From Ferruginibacter sp. (GTDB lineage Bacteria > Bacteroidota > Bacteroidia > Chitinophagales > Chitinophagaceae), in assembly GCF_028288465.1 (NCBI RefSeq), contig NZ_JAQBNR010000001.1, positions 186,001 to 250,000 of the forward strand: a DNA stretch of 64,000 nt. Direction: 5' to 3'. A program made the position numbers and the translations under genes. The notes below the pieces were generated by a model. That model had not been told where the DNA came from. It did not search any database and worked only from the letters and a program-made list of their open reading frames with translations. Shown one piece after another: positions 1-8,181 of the stretch (within the stretch, counting starts at the first letter, position 1; each line of letters begins with the position of its first letter).

Positions 1-1032
1 ACAAATATTGCTTACAATTTTCGGTCCTTCATAAATGAAACCAGTCCAGATCTGCACCAATACAGCGCCTGCAGCCAGTTTTTCTTTTGCATCGGCGCCG
101 GTGAAAATCCCACCACTTGCAATGATCGGTATTTGCCCGTTTGTTTTTTGATGAAGATAAGTAACCATCTGCGTACTGCGGCGTTTTAATGGCAGTCCAC
201 TTAAACCACCTGCACCAATCGTATCTAAAACGTCTTTTGATGTAACCAGATCTGAGCGATCAATGGTAGTATTAGCTGCGACCAAACCATCCAGCTTTAT
301 TTCCATCGCCAACGCAATTACATCATCCACCTGGTTGGAATTTAAATCAGGTGCTATTTTTAACAGAATAGGTTTCGGGTTTTTTGTCAGGGCATTCAAC
401 CGCTGCAGGTTTTGCAAAATTTTTGCGAGTGCATCCTTTTCCTGTAATTCCCGCAGGCCGGGCGTATTAGGGCTGCTTACATTCACCACAAAATAGTCAA
501 CATGCTCATGCAAGGCAGTAAAGCAAATTTCATAATCTTTCCAGGCATCTTCATTTGGCGTTATTTTATTTTTTCCAATGTTACCGCCAACGATCAACCT
601 TGTGGAAGCGTTTTTTTGTCTTTTCGACCACTCCTGCAACCTTTCAGCTATTACTTTTACTCCATCATTGTTAAAACCCATCCGGTTGATCAAAGCTTTG
701 TCTTTTGGCAAACGGAACAATCTTGGTTTATCATTGCCGGCCTGGGGCAGTGGCGTTACTGTGCCTATTTCAACGAAGCCAAAACCCAATGCTTCCAGTT
801 CCGCGAGGTACAATGCATTTTTGTCGAAGCCGGCACCCAGGCCAACAGGGTTTTTAAAAGAAAGTTTTCCAAGCTGAAACTGTTGGTCTGCGAATGGCGG
901 TGGGGTAAAAGTTTTGGCAATGATCTTATTTATAAACCCAATTTTGCAAAGCGATTTAAAAACATGCATCGCGAAATAATGCACCTTTTCAGCATCAAAT
1001 AGAAATAAAAAAGAGCGCAGTAATTTGTACAT
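1..1032 (-). CDS. pyrD: Dihydroorotate dehydrogenase (quinone), class 2, 3' end cut by window edge
   Basis: Oxidises dihydroorotate to orotate in pyrimidine synthesis, passing electrons to the quinone pool at the inner membrane. The reverse strand reads openly from an ATG at 1030-1032 to the window edge, 344 codons. The family is about 336-350 residues long, so only the extreme C-terminus is missing. Visible motifs in order: an N-terminal amphipathic segment (MYKLLRSFLF) as in membrane-associated class 2 enzymes, GAGFDKNA (FMN region), NVSSPNTPGLR (contains the class 2 catalytic serine), GGLSGLP and ASGGIFTGAD (FMN phosphate binding). A TACTTTTG box lies 6 nt before the ATG on the same strand. 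The dihydroorotase at 20.5 kb is in the same pathway but not linked. Confidence 0.95.
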   Translation of the reverse strand, partial: MYKLLRSFLFLFDAEKVHYFAMHVFKSLCKIGFINKIIAKTFTPPPFADQQFQLGKLSFKNPVGLGAGFDKNALYLAELEALGFGFVEIGTVTPLPQAGNDKPRLFRLPKDKALINRMGFNNDGVKVIAERLQEWSKRQKNASTRLIVGGNIGKNKITPNEDAWKDYEICFTALHEHVDYFVVNVSSPNTPGLRELQEKDALAKILQNLQRLNALTKNPKPILLKIAPDLNSNQVDDVIALAMEIKLDGLVAANTTIDRSDLVTSKDVLDTIGAGGLSGLPLKRRSTQMVTYLHQKTNGQIPIIASGGIFTGADAKEKLAAGAVLVQIWTGFIYEGPKIVSNIC

Positions 1033-1038
1033 ATTGCG

Positions 1039-1046
1039 CAAAAGTA
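1039..1046 (-). promoter_or_regulatory. Putative -7 box of pyrD
   Basis: TACTTTTG on the reverse strand matches the Bacteroidota -7 consensus TAnnTTTG exactly and ends 6 nt before the pyrD ATG. Transcription would start at or next to the start codon. No clear -33 TTG was found. Confidence 0.5.
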
Positions 1047-1085
1047 GGGCAGCGTTTTCAATTTTTCGTTTTCGTATAGAAATTA

Positions 1086-1093
1086 TAACTTTG
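1086..1093 (+). promoter_or_regulatory. Putative -7 box of the thiolase gene
   Basis: TAACTTTG matches TAnnTTTG. It lies about 100 nt before the preferred thiolase ATG at 1195, so the leader would be fairly long. No convincing -33 element is visible. Confidence 0.35.
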
Positions 1094-1194
1094 GTATATA
1101 AAGTTGCATAAACAACTATTTTCCTTCTTACCTGAAGGAGTTAAAGAATGCAGCCATATTGAACCATCTTTTAAAGCAGGACAAAATCCACATC

Positions 1195-2373
1195 ATGCAG
1201 GAAGCGTATATAATAGCAGGTTACAGAACAGCCATAACAAAAAGCAAAAAAGGCGGGTTTCGGTTTACACGGCCGGATGATCTGGCCATTGACGTTATAA
1301 AAGGATTGCTGGCAAGTGTGCCGCAACTGGATGTTAAAAGGGTAGACGATGTAATTGTGGGTAATGCGGTACCGGAGGCGGAGCAAGGCTTACAGGTTGG
1401 CAGAATGATTTCTGCAAAAGCGGTAGGCATTCATGCGCCTGGTATAACCATTAACCGCTATTGCGCAAGTGGACTTGAAAGTATTGCGATGGCAACTGCG
1501 AAGATACGAACAGGCATGGCGGAATGTATCATCGCTGGCGGTGTTGAAAGTATGAGTATGGTGCCCACGGCAGGCTGGAAAACTTCACCTTCTTTTACCA
1601 TTGCATCGGAGGAACCTGATTATTATTTAAGCATGGGTTTAACAGCAGAGGCCGTGGCTAAGGAATACAATGTTAGTCGCGAAGATCAGGATATGTTCAG
1701 TTACAACAGCCATTTAAAAGCAGGGAATGCTATAAAAAATGGTTTCTTTAAATCGGGTATTCTGCCGGTTAATGTGCCTGAAATTTACCTGGATGCAAAA
1801 GGAAAAAGGCAACAGAGAAATTTTACGGTGGATACGGATGAAGGCGTACGTGCAGATACTACGCCCGAAGGACTGGCAAAATTAAAACCTGCCTTTGCTG
1901 CAGGTGGTTGTGTTACTGCGGGCAATTCTTCCCAAACCAGCGACGGTGCTGCATTTGTTATTGTAATGAGTGAAAGAATGATCAATGAACTGGGATTAAA
2001 GCCAATTGCCCGTTTGGTGAATTGTGCCAGTGCCGGCGTACATCCACGCATAATGGGTATTGGTCCTGTTGAAGCCATCCCGAAAGTATTACGGCAGGCT
2101 GGTATGAGCTTAAACGATATTGATTTAATTGAATTGAATGAAGCATTCGCCTCACAATCGCTTGCTGTAATTCGTCAGCTGGAACTGGAACCGGAAAAAG
2201 TGAATATCAATGGCGGAGCAATCGCATTGGGACATCCGCTGGGATGTACAGGTTGTAAATTGACCATTCAATTGTTTAACGATATGAAACGCCTGAATAA
2301 AAAATATGGCATTGTATCTGCCTGTGTTGGCGGAGGTCAGGGCATTGCAGGTATTATAGAAAATATTGAGTAG
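1195..2373 (+). CDS. Acetyl-CoA acyltransferase (thiolase family)
   Basis: Cleaves 3-ketoacyl-CoA with CoA, or the reverse condensation, most likely in fatty-acid beta-oxidation. The 392-residue protein has normal family length. It shows the nucleophilic Cys at about 90 (NRYCASGLES), the GHPLG histidine at about 347 and the second catalytic Cys at about 377 (ACVGGGQG). The open frame extends upstream to a TTG at 1159, but the ATG at 1195 begins the usual family start MQEAYIIAGYRTA and is preferred. A strong intrinsic terminator follows 27 nt after the stop, so the gene looks monocistronic. Whether it is degradative (FadA-like) or biosynthetic cannot be decided from sequence alone. Confidence 0.93.
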   Translation: MQEAYIIAGYRTAITKSKKGGFRFTRPDDLAIDVIKGLLASVPQLDVKRVDDVIVGNAVPEAEQGLQVGRMISAKAVGIHAPGITINRYCASGLESIAMATAKIRTGMAECIIAGGVESMSMVPTAGWKTSPSFTIASEEPDYYLSMGLTAEAVAKEYNVSREDQDMFSYNSHLKAGNAIKNGFFKSGILPVNVPEIYLDAKGKRQQRNFTVDTDEGVRADTTPEGLAKLKPAFAAGGCVTAGNSSQTSDGAAFVIVMSERMINELGLKPIARLVNCASAGVHPRIMGIGPVEAIPKVLRQAGMSLNDIDLIELNEAFASQSLAVIRQLELEPEKVNINGGAIALGHPLGCTGCKLTIQLFNDMKRLNKKYGIVSACVGGGQGIAGIIENIE

Positions 2374-2400
2374 ATGTTTTTATAATGTTATTCACTGACG

Positions 2401-2429
2401 AAAGTTCCGGCCTTAGGCTGGAACTTTTT
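2401..2429 (+). terminator. Intrinsic terminator after the thiolase gene
   Basis: AAAGTTCCGGCC and GGCTGGAACTTT form a 12-bp stem (one G-T pair) with a TTA loop, running into a short T tract. It separates the thiolase from the downstream receptor gene. Because it is flanked by A and T runs it may also work on the other strand. Confidence 0.85.
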
Positions 2430-2472
2430 AAATTGTGGGAGAATGATGTAAAACTGTTGCTCAGAAATGCCT

Positions 2473-2480
2473 TATATTTG
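2473..2480 (+). promoter_or_regulatory. Putative -7 box of the TonB-dependent receptor gene
   Basis: TATATTTG matches TAnnTTTG, lies after the terminator and ends 24 nt before the preferred ATG at 2505. The nearest TTG (2457-2459) is only 13 nt upstream, shorter than the usual 19-21 nt spacing. Confidence 0.5.
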
Positions 2481-2504
2481 CAACGTTGTTACAATAAATA
2501 CAGT

Positions 2505-4919
2505 ATGAAGTTATTTTCCCCCGTTTTAATAGTGGCTTTTTTGTTTTGTTTTGTTACTTTATATGCAGGCGCCGGTAAAACTGCATTTGATCTGAAAGGA
2601 ACATTTTATGGAAAAGTAACTGACGTCGTTACCAAAGCGCCCATCCGGGGCGCCTCTGTTTATTTTACAGATGTAAAAGTGGGTACTTCAACTGATGCCG
2701 CAGGAAATTTTGTGTTTAAAAATTTGCCTGAAGGAAGGCATTTAATCGAGGTGTCGCATGTGGGATATACCTCGGTGATAGAATATGTAGACATCTCTTC
2801 TGACACAAAAAAAGATTATGCGCTTAGCGAATCCATCGTAGAAAACAATGCGGTAATTGTAACAGGAGTGGGTACATCTACCCAGTCAAAAAAAACACCG
2901 TTCCAGGTATCCGTAATGCATAAAGAAGAGCTGGCTCAGAGTTCATCTACCAATATTATTGAAGCACTGGCTAAGAAGCCGGGCGTATCAACTTTGTCAA
3001 CCGGTCCTTCGGTTTCAAAGCCTGTTATCCGTGGTGTAAGTTATAACCGTGTCCTGACTATTAACGATGGGGTACGACAGGAAGGGCAGCAATGGGGAGA
3101 TGAACATGGAATTGAGATTGATGAAGCGAGTGTGAGCAGGGTGGAGATTTTGCGGGGTCCAGCCTCTTTAATTTATGGCAGCGATGCCACAGCAGGTGTA
3201 ATCAACATCATCACCAATGTACCTGTTGAAAATAACAGTGTCAAGGCCAATCTTTTTTCCAATTATCAAACCAATAATAAATCACGCTCCTTCAATGGAA
3301 ATATTGCGGGCAATATAAAAGGCATTAACTGGAATTTATATGGCTCAACGGTAACGGCTGCCGATTACCAGAATAAATATGATGGCCGGGTTTTCAATTC
3401 TAAATTTAACGAGAAAAATTTTGGAGGTTACGCAGGATACAACGGCGGATGGGGTTACAGCCATTTACTGTTTAGCAATTTTAATTTAAAAACAGGATTA
3501 GTAGAAGGAGAGCGGGACAGCGCAGGGTTTTTTGTTAAGCCAGTTGCCGGAGGTGGACAAGCAGTAGCGACAACAACAGACTTCAACAATACTTCGCCTG
3601 AAATTCCTTACCAGCACATCCGCCATTTTAAAATAGCAACCGATAATAATTTTAAACTGGGCAAAAATCGGCTGTTAATCAATGTTGGTTTTCAGCATAA
3701 TCAGCGGGAAGAATTTGGCAATGTGGATGATCCTGCTGAGAAGGCTTTGTATTTTGATTTGAAAACAATTACCTACACGCTACGGTTGAACCTGGCTGAT
3801 ATGAATGGGTGGAAAACATCCTTCGGTATTAACGGAATGCGGCAGCAAAATACCAATAAAGGGCTGGAGCAACTGATACCTGATTATAATTTATTCGACA
3901 TCGGCGGATATGTGTATACGCAAAAAACAATTAAAAAAGTTACGCTTAGTGGCGGTGTTCGATATGATACAAGGAACCTGGATGTGAAAGAATTAATGGA
4001 TGGTAATATTGCGAAAGGAGCTGCCTTCAAAAAATCATTTGGTAATTACTCTGGTAGCATTGGTAGCGCTTTACAATTAACGGACCATCTGAACCTGAAA
4101 TTCAACGCTGCAAGAGGTTTTAGGGCCCCAAGCATTCCCGAGCTTGCCAGCAATGGCTCTCACGAAGGCACTATAAGATACGAGTATGGCGATGTAAATT
4201 TGAAAAGTGAGATCAGTGCACAATTTGATGCCGGTCTGGAATTGAATACCAGGCATATTTCCTTCAGCCTGTCAGGCTTTTACAATAGTTTCAGCAATTT
4301 TATTTTATATAGAAAATTACAGGCTGCAGGTGGTGGCGACAGCACGTTGAACGTTGGCGGGGCTGATTTGACCGCTTTTAAATTCGATCAGCAAAAAGCA
4401 ACGTTAAGTGGCCTGGAAGTTACAATGGATATTCATCCGCATCCGCTGGATTGGCTGCATATTGAAAACACTTTTTCGTATGTATCAGGCCGGTTGAAGG
4501 ATCCCGTTGAAGGTGCCAAATATTTGCCCTTTATACCTGCTCCGAGGCTGATTACAGAAGTGAGAGGAAACTTTAAAAAAATAAGCAACACCGTGCATGA
4601 TTTTTATGTAAAAATAGAAGCTGATAATACGTTTGCACAAAACAAAATCTTTTTTGCCTACAATACAGAAACTGCCACCCCGGGGTATACTATTTTAAAT
4701 GCCGGCGTTGGCGCTGACTTTGTAAATAAAAACGGTACCGAACTTTTTAGTCTTAACATTAGCGGAAACAACCTGGGCGATGTTGCTTACCAAAATCATT
4801 TAAGCAGACTAAAATATGCGCCTGAAAACCTGGCTACCGGCAGAATTGGTGTGTTTAATATGGGCCGTAATTTCAGCGTTAAATTGAATATCCCATTCAG
4901 TTACAAAATTAGTCAGTAA
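2505..4919 (+). CDS. TonB-dependent outer-membrane receptor (metal or heme/siderophore type)
   Basis: Outer-membrane importer powered by TonB. The longest frame starts at 2385 inside the preceding terminator. The ATG at 2505 gives a normal signal peptide (MKLFSPVLIVAFLFCF) and follows a TAnnTTTG box, so it is preferred (804 residues). Order of domains: signal peptide, carboxypeptidase-regulatory-like beta-sandwich at about 35-105 (GKVTD..., GNFVFKNLPEG), plug at about 120-235 (IRGVSYNRVLTINDGVRQ, VEILRGPASLIYG), then a barrel ending in a terminal strand. The plug stretch GQQWGDEHGIEID resembles zinc/heme/copper receptors (ZnuD/OprC-like), so a metal substrate is inferred. It lacks the STN domain and SusD partner seen for the receptor at 42.6 kb. 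Confidence 0.88.
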   Translation: MKLFSPVLIVAFLFCFVTLYAGAGKTAFDLKGTFYGKVTDVVTKAPIRGASVYFTDVKVGTSTDAAGNFVFKNLPEGRHLIEVSHVGYTSVIEYVDISSDTKKDYALSESIVENNAVIVTGVGTSTQSKKTPFQVSVMHKEELAQSSSTNIIEALAKKPGVSTLSTGPSVSKPVIRGVSYNRVLTINDGVRQEGQQWGDEHGIEIDEASVSRVEILRGPASLIYGSDATAGVINIITNVPVENNSVKANLFSNYQTNNKSRSFNGNIAGNIKGINWNLYGSTVTAADYQNKYDGRVFNSKFNEKNFGGYAGYNGGWGYSHLLFSNFNLKTGLVEGERDSAGFFVKPVAGGGQAVATTTDFNNTSPEIPYQHIRHFKIATDNNFKLGKNRLLINVGFQHNQREEFGNVDDPAEKALYFDLKTITYTLRLNLADMNGWKTSFGINGMRQQNTNKGLEQLIPDYNLFDIGGYVYTQKTIKKVTLSGGVRYDTRNLDVKELMDGNIAKGAAFKKSFGNYSGSIGSALQLTDHLNLKFNAARGFRAPSIPELASNGSHEGTIRYEYGDVNLKSEISAQFDAGLELNTRHISFSLSGFYNSFSNFILYRKLQAAGGGDSTLNVGGADLTAFKFDQQKATLSGLEVTMDIHPHPLDWLHIENTFSYVSGRLKDPVEGAKYLPFIPAPRLITEVRGNFKKISNTVHDFYVKIEADNTFAQNKIFFAYNTETATPGYTILNAGVGADFVNKNGTELFSLNISGNNLGDVAYQNHLSRLKYAPENLATGRIGVFNMGRNFSVKLNIPFSYKISQ

Positions 4920-5129
4920 GAACAGGCGTCATCTGGCTTCGCATCACGTATACCGGCAGGCAGTTTTTTTATCCATCCTTATAATAACTGAAGTTTGCAA
5001 CCGATTTTTGTAAACAGCATTGCTGCTTTTATAATTGGAATAACCAGTCGATAACAATTGTAATTTCTTTTTTTTGCTGAAACCCAACCATAGCAGTTAT
5101 CTTGCAATCCTCAATATCAAAAATATCCC

Positions 5130-5759
5130 ATGGATTTAAACAAGAAAATTGCGCTTATTTTTATTAGCTGCTTCTTATCTGTTGCTGCTACTGCCCAAAA
5201 TTTCGACATCAATCTGCTGAAAAAAATCAACCTTCATGAAAGTAGTTTTAAGAATAGTTATTTTAAAGCCACCGCACAAAGCGTAATTGTTTTTAACCTT
5301 GCCGCGCCTGCAGCTGTATTTGCTGCGGGGTTGGCCAATCATGATAAGAAAATGCAAAAGGATGCCGCTTATATGGCGGGAGGTTTTTTAGCATCTGCGA
5401 TCATTACGCAGGGAATGAAAAGAATTATCCAGCGAGACCGGCCCTTTATTACTTACAACTACATTATAAAAAGAGACGCTGGCGGAGGTTATTCCATGCC
5501 ATCGGGGCACACTACTGCCGCGTTTTGTACGGCAACTTCTTTAAGTTTGCTTTTTCCAAAATGGTACGTAATTGCGCCTTGTTATTTGTATGCCGCTTCA
5601 GTAGGTTATGCCAGGATGTACCAGGGTGTTCATTATCCAACGGATGTGCTGGTAGGCGCAGTAGTGGGCAGTGGCACTGCGTGGCTTGCCTGGAAAGCTG
5701 AAAAATGGATGACTAAAAAACATACTGATCACAAAACAGCCGCTACAGTTTCGTTATGA
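5130..5759 (+). CDS. PAP2-family phosphatase, membrane/periplasmic
   Basis: A 209-residue phosphatidic-acid-phosphatase type 2 protein, likely hydrolysing lipid phosphates such as undecaprenyl pyrophosphate or phosphatidate on the periplasmic side. It has a signal sequence (MDLNKKIALIFISCFL...TAQ) and the complete catalytic triad of motifs: K97xxxxxxR104P, PSGH at 124-127, and R162 with H168xxxD172. Hydrophobic segments lie between them. The stop overlaps the start of the next PAP2 gene by 4 nt (ATGA), so the two are translationally coupled. A TATCTTG sequence at about 5099, one base short of TAnnTTTG, may be the promoter. The exact substrate is unknown. Confidence 0.88.
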   Translation: MDLNKKIALIFISCFLSVAATAQNFDINLLKKINLHESSFKNSYFKATAQSVIVFNLAAPAAVFAAGLANHDKKMQKDAAYMAGGFLASAIITQGMKRIIQRDRPFITYNYIIKRDAGGGYSMPSGHTTAAFCTATSLSLLFPKWYVIAPCYLYAASVGYARMYQGVHYPTDVLVGAVVGSGTAWLAWKAEKWMTKKHTDHKTAATVSL

Positions 5760-6685
5760 TAAAAAAGTATATTATACTCCTGCTTGTTACAAGTCCGTTT
5801 ACAACTTATGCTTTAAATACAACAGACAGTTTGCCTGCTGTAACTAGTATCACCCCATTGCCAAAGCAAAGGATTTATCTTGAAAAAAACGGCGATTCAT
5901 TCATCTGCAACGAACCTAAAACATTTGATTTTTTAACCCATATTCCGGGTGACGCTGTCGGGTATGCAAAACACTCCTTTCAAAAGCAAAATTTATACAA
6001 AGTAGGAATTGTAGCTGCGTCTTCTGCACTGCTTATAATTTTTGATCAACAGCTCACCAATGAGGTGCAACGCTTTGCCAGTCGTAATGGCATCAGTGCC
6101 AGCGAAGATTTTGATCCTATTGTTCGTGTTAAAATATTCGGAAAAAATACCAACCTGGGTAAGATGCCAAGGAATGTAAATACTGCATTTTATAATCTGG
6201 GGCAGGGTTCATCCGTGGTGTTAATGGCTGCGGGATTTTTAGTGGCTGGTAAAATTAAAAATGATAACCGGGCATTGCAAACTGCCAGCCAGTTGGGCGA
6301 ATCTTTTTTAGCGCTTGGAGCAGGTACTCAACTCATGAAGTATGCAACAGGACGGGAAAATCCTTCCGCAGCAAGTATACCGGGCGGCAGGTGGCGACCC
6401 TTTCCAAGACTGGGTGATTTTCAAAATGACAAAACAAAATTTGACGCGTTCCCTTCCGGGCACCTGGCCACTTTTGTAAGTGCAATTACTATTATTTCGG
6501 AAAATTATCCAAACGTAAAATGGATAAAACCTATTGGCTATACTATATCAGGATTATTAAGTTTTGCGATGATGAATAATGGTGTACACTGGGCCGGCGA
6601 CTATCCGTTGGGATTTGCATTGGGTTATGGCTTCGGCAAATTCATTACCAAGAAAAATCACATCAAGGTTGTGGCTGCATTGTAA
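5756..6685 (+). CDS. PAP2-family phosphatase, second of a coupled pair
   Basis: A 309-residue PAP2 protein whose ATG overlaps the upstream PAP2 stop by 4 nt. It has a signal peptide (IILLLVTSPFTTYA) and about 80 extra N-terminal residues before the catalytic core. Motif 1 is KYATGRENP, where N replaces the usual residue before P; motif 2 is PSGHLAT; motif 3 is NNGVHWAGDYP. The active site therefore looks intact but diverges from its neighbour. It ends 11 nt from the convergent UbiA-type gene. The pair could act on different lipid phosphates, or one may modify outer-membrane lipids; the substrate cannot be told from sequence. Confidence 0.85.
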   Translation: MIKKYIILLLVTSPFTTYALNTTDSLPAVTSITPLPKQRIYLEKNGDSFICNEPKTFDFLTHIPGDAVGYAKHSFQKQNLYKVGIVAASSALLIIFDQQLTNEVQRFASRNGISASEDFDPIVRVKIFGKNTNLGKMPRNVNTAFYNLGQGSSVVLMAAGFLVAGKIKNDNRALQTASQLGESFLALGAGTQLMKYATGRENPSAASIPGGRWRPFPRLGDFQNDKTKFDAFPSGHLATFVSAITIISENYPNVKWIKPIGYTISGLLSFAMMNNGVHWAGDYPLGFALGYGFGKFITKKNHIKVVAAL

Positions 6686-6696
6686 GTTGAACTATT

Positions 6697-7563
6697 TTAA
6701 AACATGCTTCGCAAATAAAACATCCCCAACACCAGCGCACCCTGAAGCAAAAGAGTGCCATCCAAAATGCCATAGTGATAAAAGAAATTAGATTGAATTT
6801 TCTTATTATTTAAAAACAAAAAAGTTGTAGCTGCAGAAAGGGAGAGAGGATATATAAGCCAGTTTGTGCCTGTAAATTTGTAATGCTGAACGATTACTAC
6901 GAGGAACAAAAACAATATGACGTTGGCTAAGATTAACGCCGGGGTTTTACCGATTAATAGCGGAATGGTTTTTAAGCCCTGCCTGGCATCAGCCTTCATA
7001 TCCCTTATATCAAAAGGGATTGTAATGGCAAATACAAAAAGAAATCGTTCCGCCATCATCAGTAAAACATGTTCTTTGGAATACATTGTGGCACCCCGCA
7101 TTACCGGCAACAGAATGGTGGTTGCAGCCCAAACAAATGAAATCAAAAATATTTTTAAACAGGGAATTTCTCTTAGCCTGAAAAGACTTTTTTTGTTTTT
7201 ATATATCGGCACAGAGTAAAAAAATGTTACCAGTGCGATTGGGGCAAGTGTGATCAGCACTTTTATATCCGCATAAAAAACAGCCCATAAAAAACCAATT
7301 ACGGAAGAGGCTACGAGTATATAAAAAAGAACCAGATTTTTCCTCACCCAGCGGTGCTTTACAGAATTCAATGCTTCTTTGTTGGTAAGTACGGTAATGA
7401 GCCGGTGGAGATTATAATCAAAAAGTGTAGAAAAAAAAATCAATACTAAATAGGGGTGAAATTGAGGCCGCATTCCAAGCTGTACCTGTGTTTCAAGCGT
7501 AAGCACCACTGCGGCAAGCGCAATAAAAATATTGGTATTGATCAGGAAATAAAACAGCCTCAA
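6697..7563 (-). CDS. UbiA-family prenyltransferase-like membrane protein
   Basis: A 288-residue integral membrane protein with about eight hydrophobic helices. The second Asp-rich motif of UbiA enzymes is clear near residue 180 (PFDIRDMKADARQGLKTIP). The first motif is degenerate (FDYNLHRL instead of NDxxDxxxD), so activity or substrate may differ from classical 4-hydroxybenzoate or menaquinone prenyltransferases. The frame begins at a TTG at 7561-7563; an in-frame stop lies nine codons upstream and no ATG is available, so a TTG start is inferred. TAACTTG, close to the -7 box, lies about 20 nt upstream. The gene is convergent with the PAP2 pair. Confidence 0.72.
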   Translation of the reverse strand: MRLFYFLINTNIFIALAAVVLTLETQVQLGMRPQFHPYLVLIFFSTLFDYNLHRLITVLTNKEALNSVKHRWVRKNLVLFYILVASSVIGFLWAVFYADIKVLITLAPIALVTFFYSVPIYKNKKSLFRLREIPCLKIFLISFVWAATTILLPVMRGATMYSKEHVLLMMAERFLFVFAITIPFDIRDMKADARQGLKTIPLLIGKTPALILANVILFLFLVVIVQHYKFTGTNWLIYPLSLSAATTFLFLNNKKIQSNFFYHYGILDGTLLLQGALVLGMFYLRSMF

Positions 7564-7645
7564 TGTGTATGATTGTTGAATTGCAAGTTACACTATTTGA
7601 TAAACTACTTCTGCACCTTAACAATCAGATTGCGATAAAGATCGG

Positions 7646-8089
7646 TTACAATTTATGATCAAATTCAAATGGCTTTGATTGCTGGTAGTTTTCATCATAA
7701 CTCACAAAAAAGTATAAATATATAACGCGGCTCAGGCGCATGAGCCAGGGCTGTATAACAACCAATAAAATTCCATTTAGGCCTAGCCAGTAAAAAATCC
7801 GGTTATCTTCTGTTGATACGCCTACCAGTACCAGCCAGGCTACGAAAGTAGTAACGGAAAGGGCTACTGCGAGGGCGTAGCTAACATAACCAGTACCAAA
7901 CCAAAACCCCGGTTCCAGGTCAAATTTTTGTCCGCATTCGGGGCATGTCTCGGGCATATCCAGTATATAGTCGAGCTTTATTTTTTTAAAAGGATTTTTA
8001 TGTGTAAACATTTCACCCCTGCGACACCTGGGGCAACGCATACCAAGAATACTCAAGAGATACCCGGGTTTCGGTCTTTTATTTTCCAT
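7646..8089 (-). CDS. DUF983 family membrane protein
   Basis: A 147-residue protein of the DUF983 family, of unknown function. Near the N-terminus it has two CxxC pairs (RCPRCRRGEMF and CPECGQKF), consistent with a zinc ribbon. These are followed by the conserved EPGFWFGTGYVSYAL segment and two transmembrane helices. The frame extends to 8164, but the ATG at 8089 gives the canonical start (MENKRPKPGYLLSILGMRCPRC) and is preferred. It lies 92 nt downstream of the ABC exporter gene on the same strand and could be co-transcribed with it. Confidence 0.8.
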   Translation of the reverse strand: MENKRPKPGYLLSILGMRCPRCRRGEMFTHKNPFKKIKLDYILDMPETCPECGQKFDLEPGFWFGTGYVSYALAVALSVTTFVAWLVLVGVSTEDNRIFYWLGLNGILLVVIQPWLMRLSRVIYLYFFVSYDENYQQSKPFEFDHKL

Positions 8090-8181
8090 GACTGCAAAGT
8101 TAATTAAAAACTGCCAAGCCGGTCTGTAAACAAAGCATTTACAATCAATAAGGATAGTCAGCACTTATTGATAAAGAAACT

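Noticed and set aside
263..1002. Three overlapping forward ORFs at the left edge
   Set aside because: They lie antisense to pyrD, whose reverse-strand frame has full family motifs and runs off the edge.
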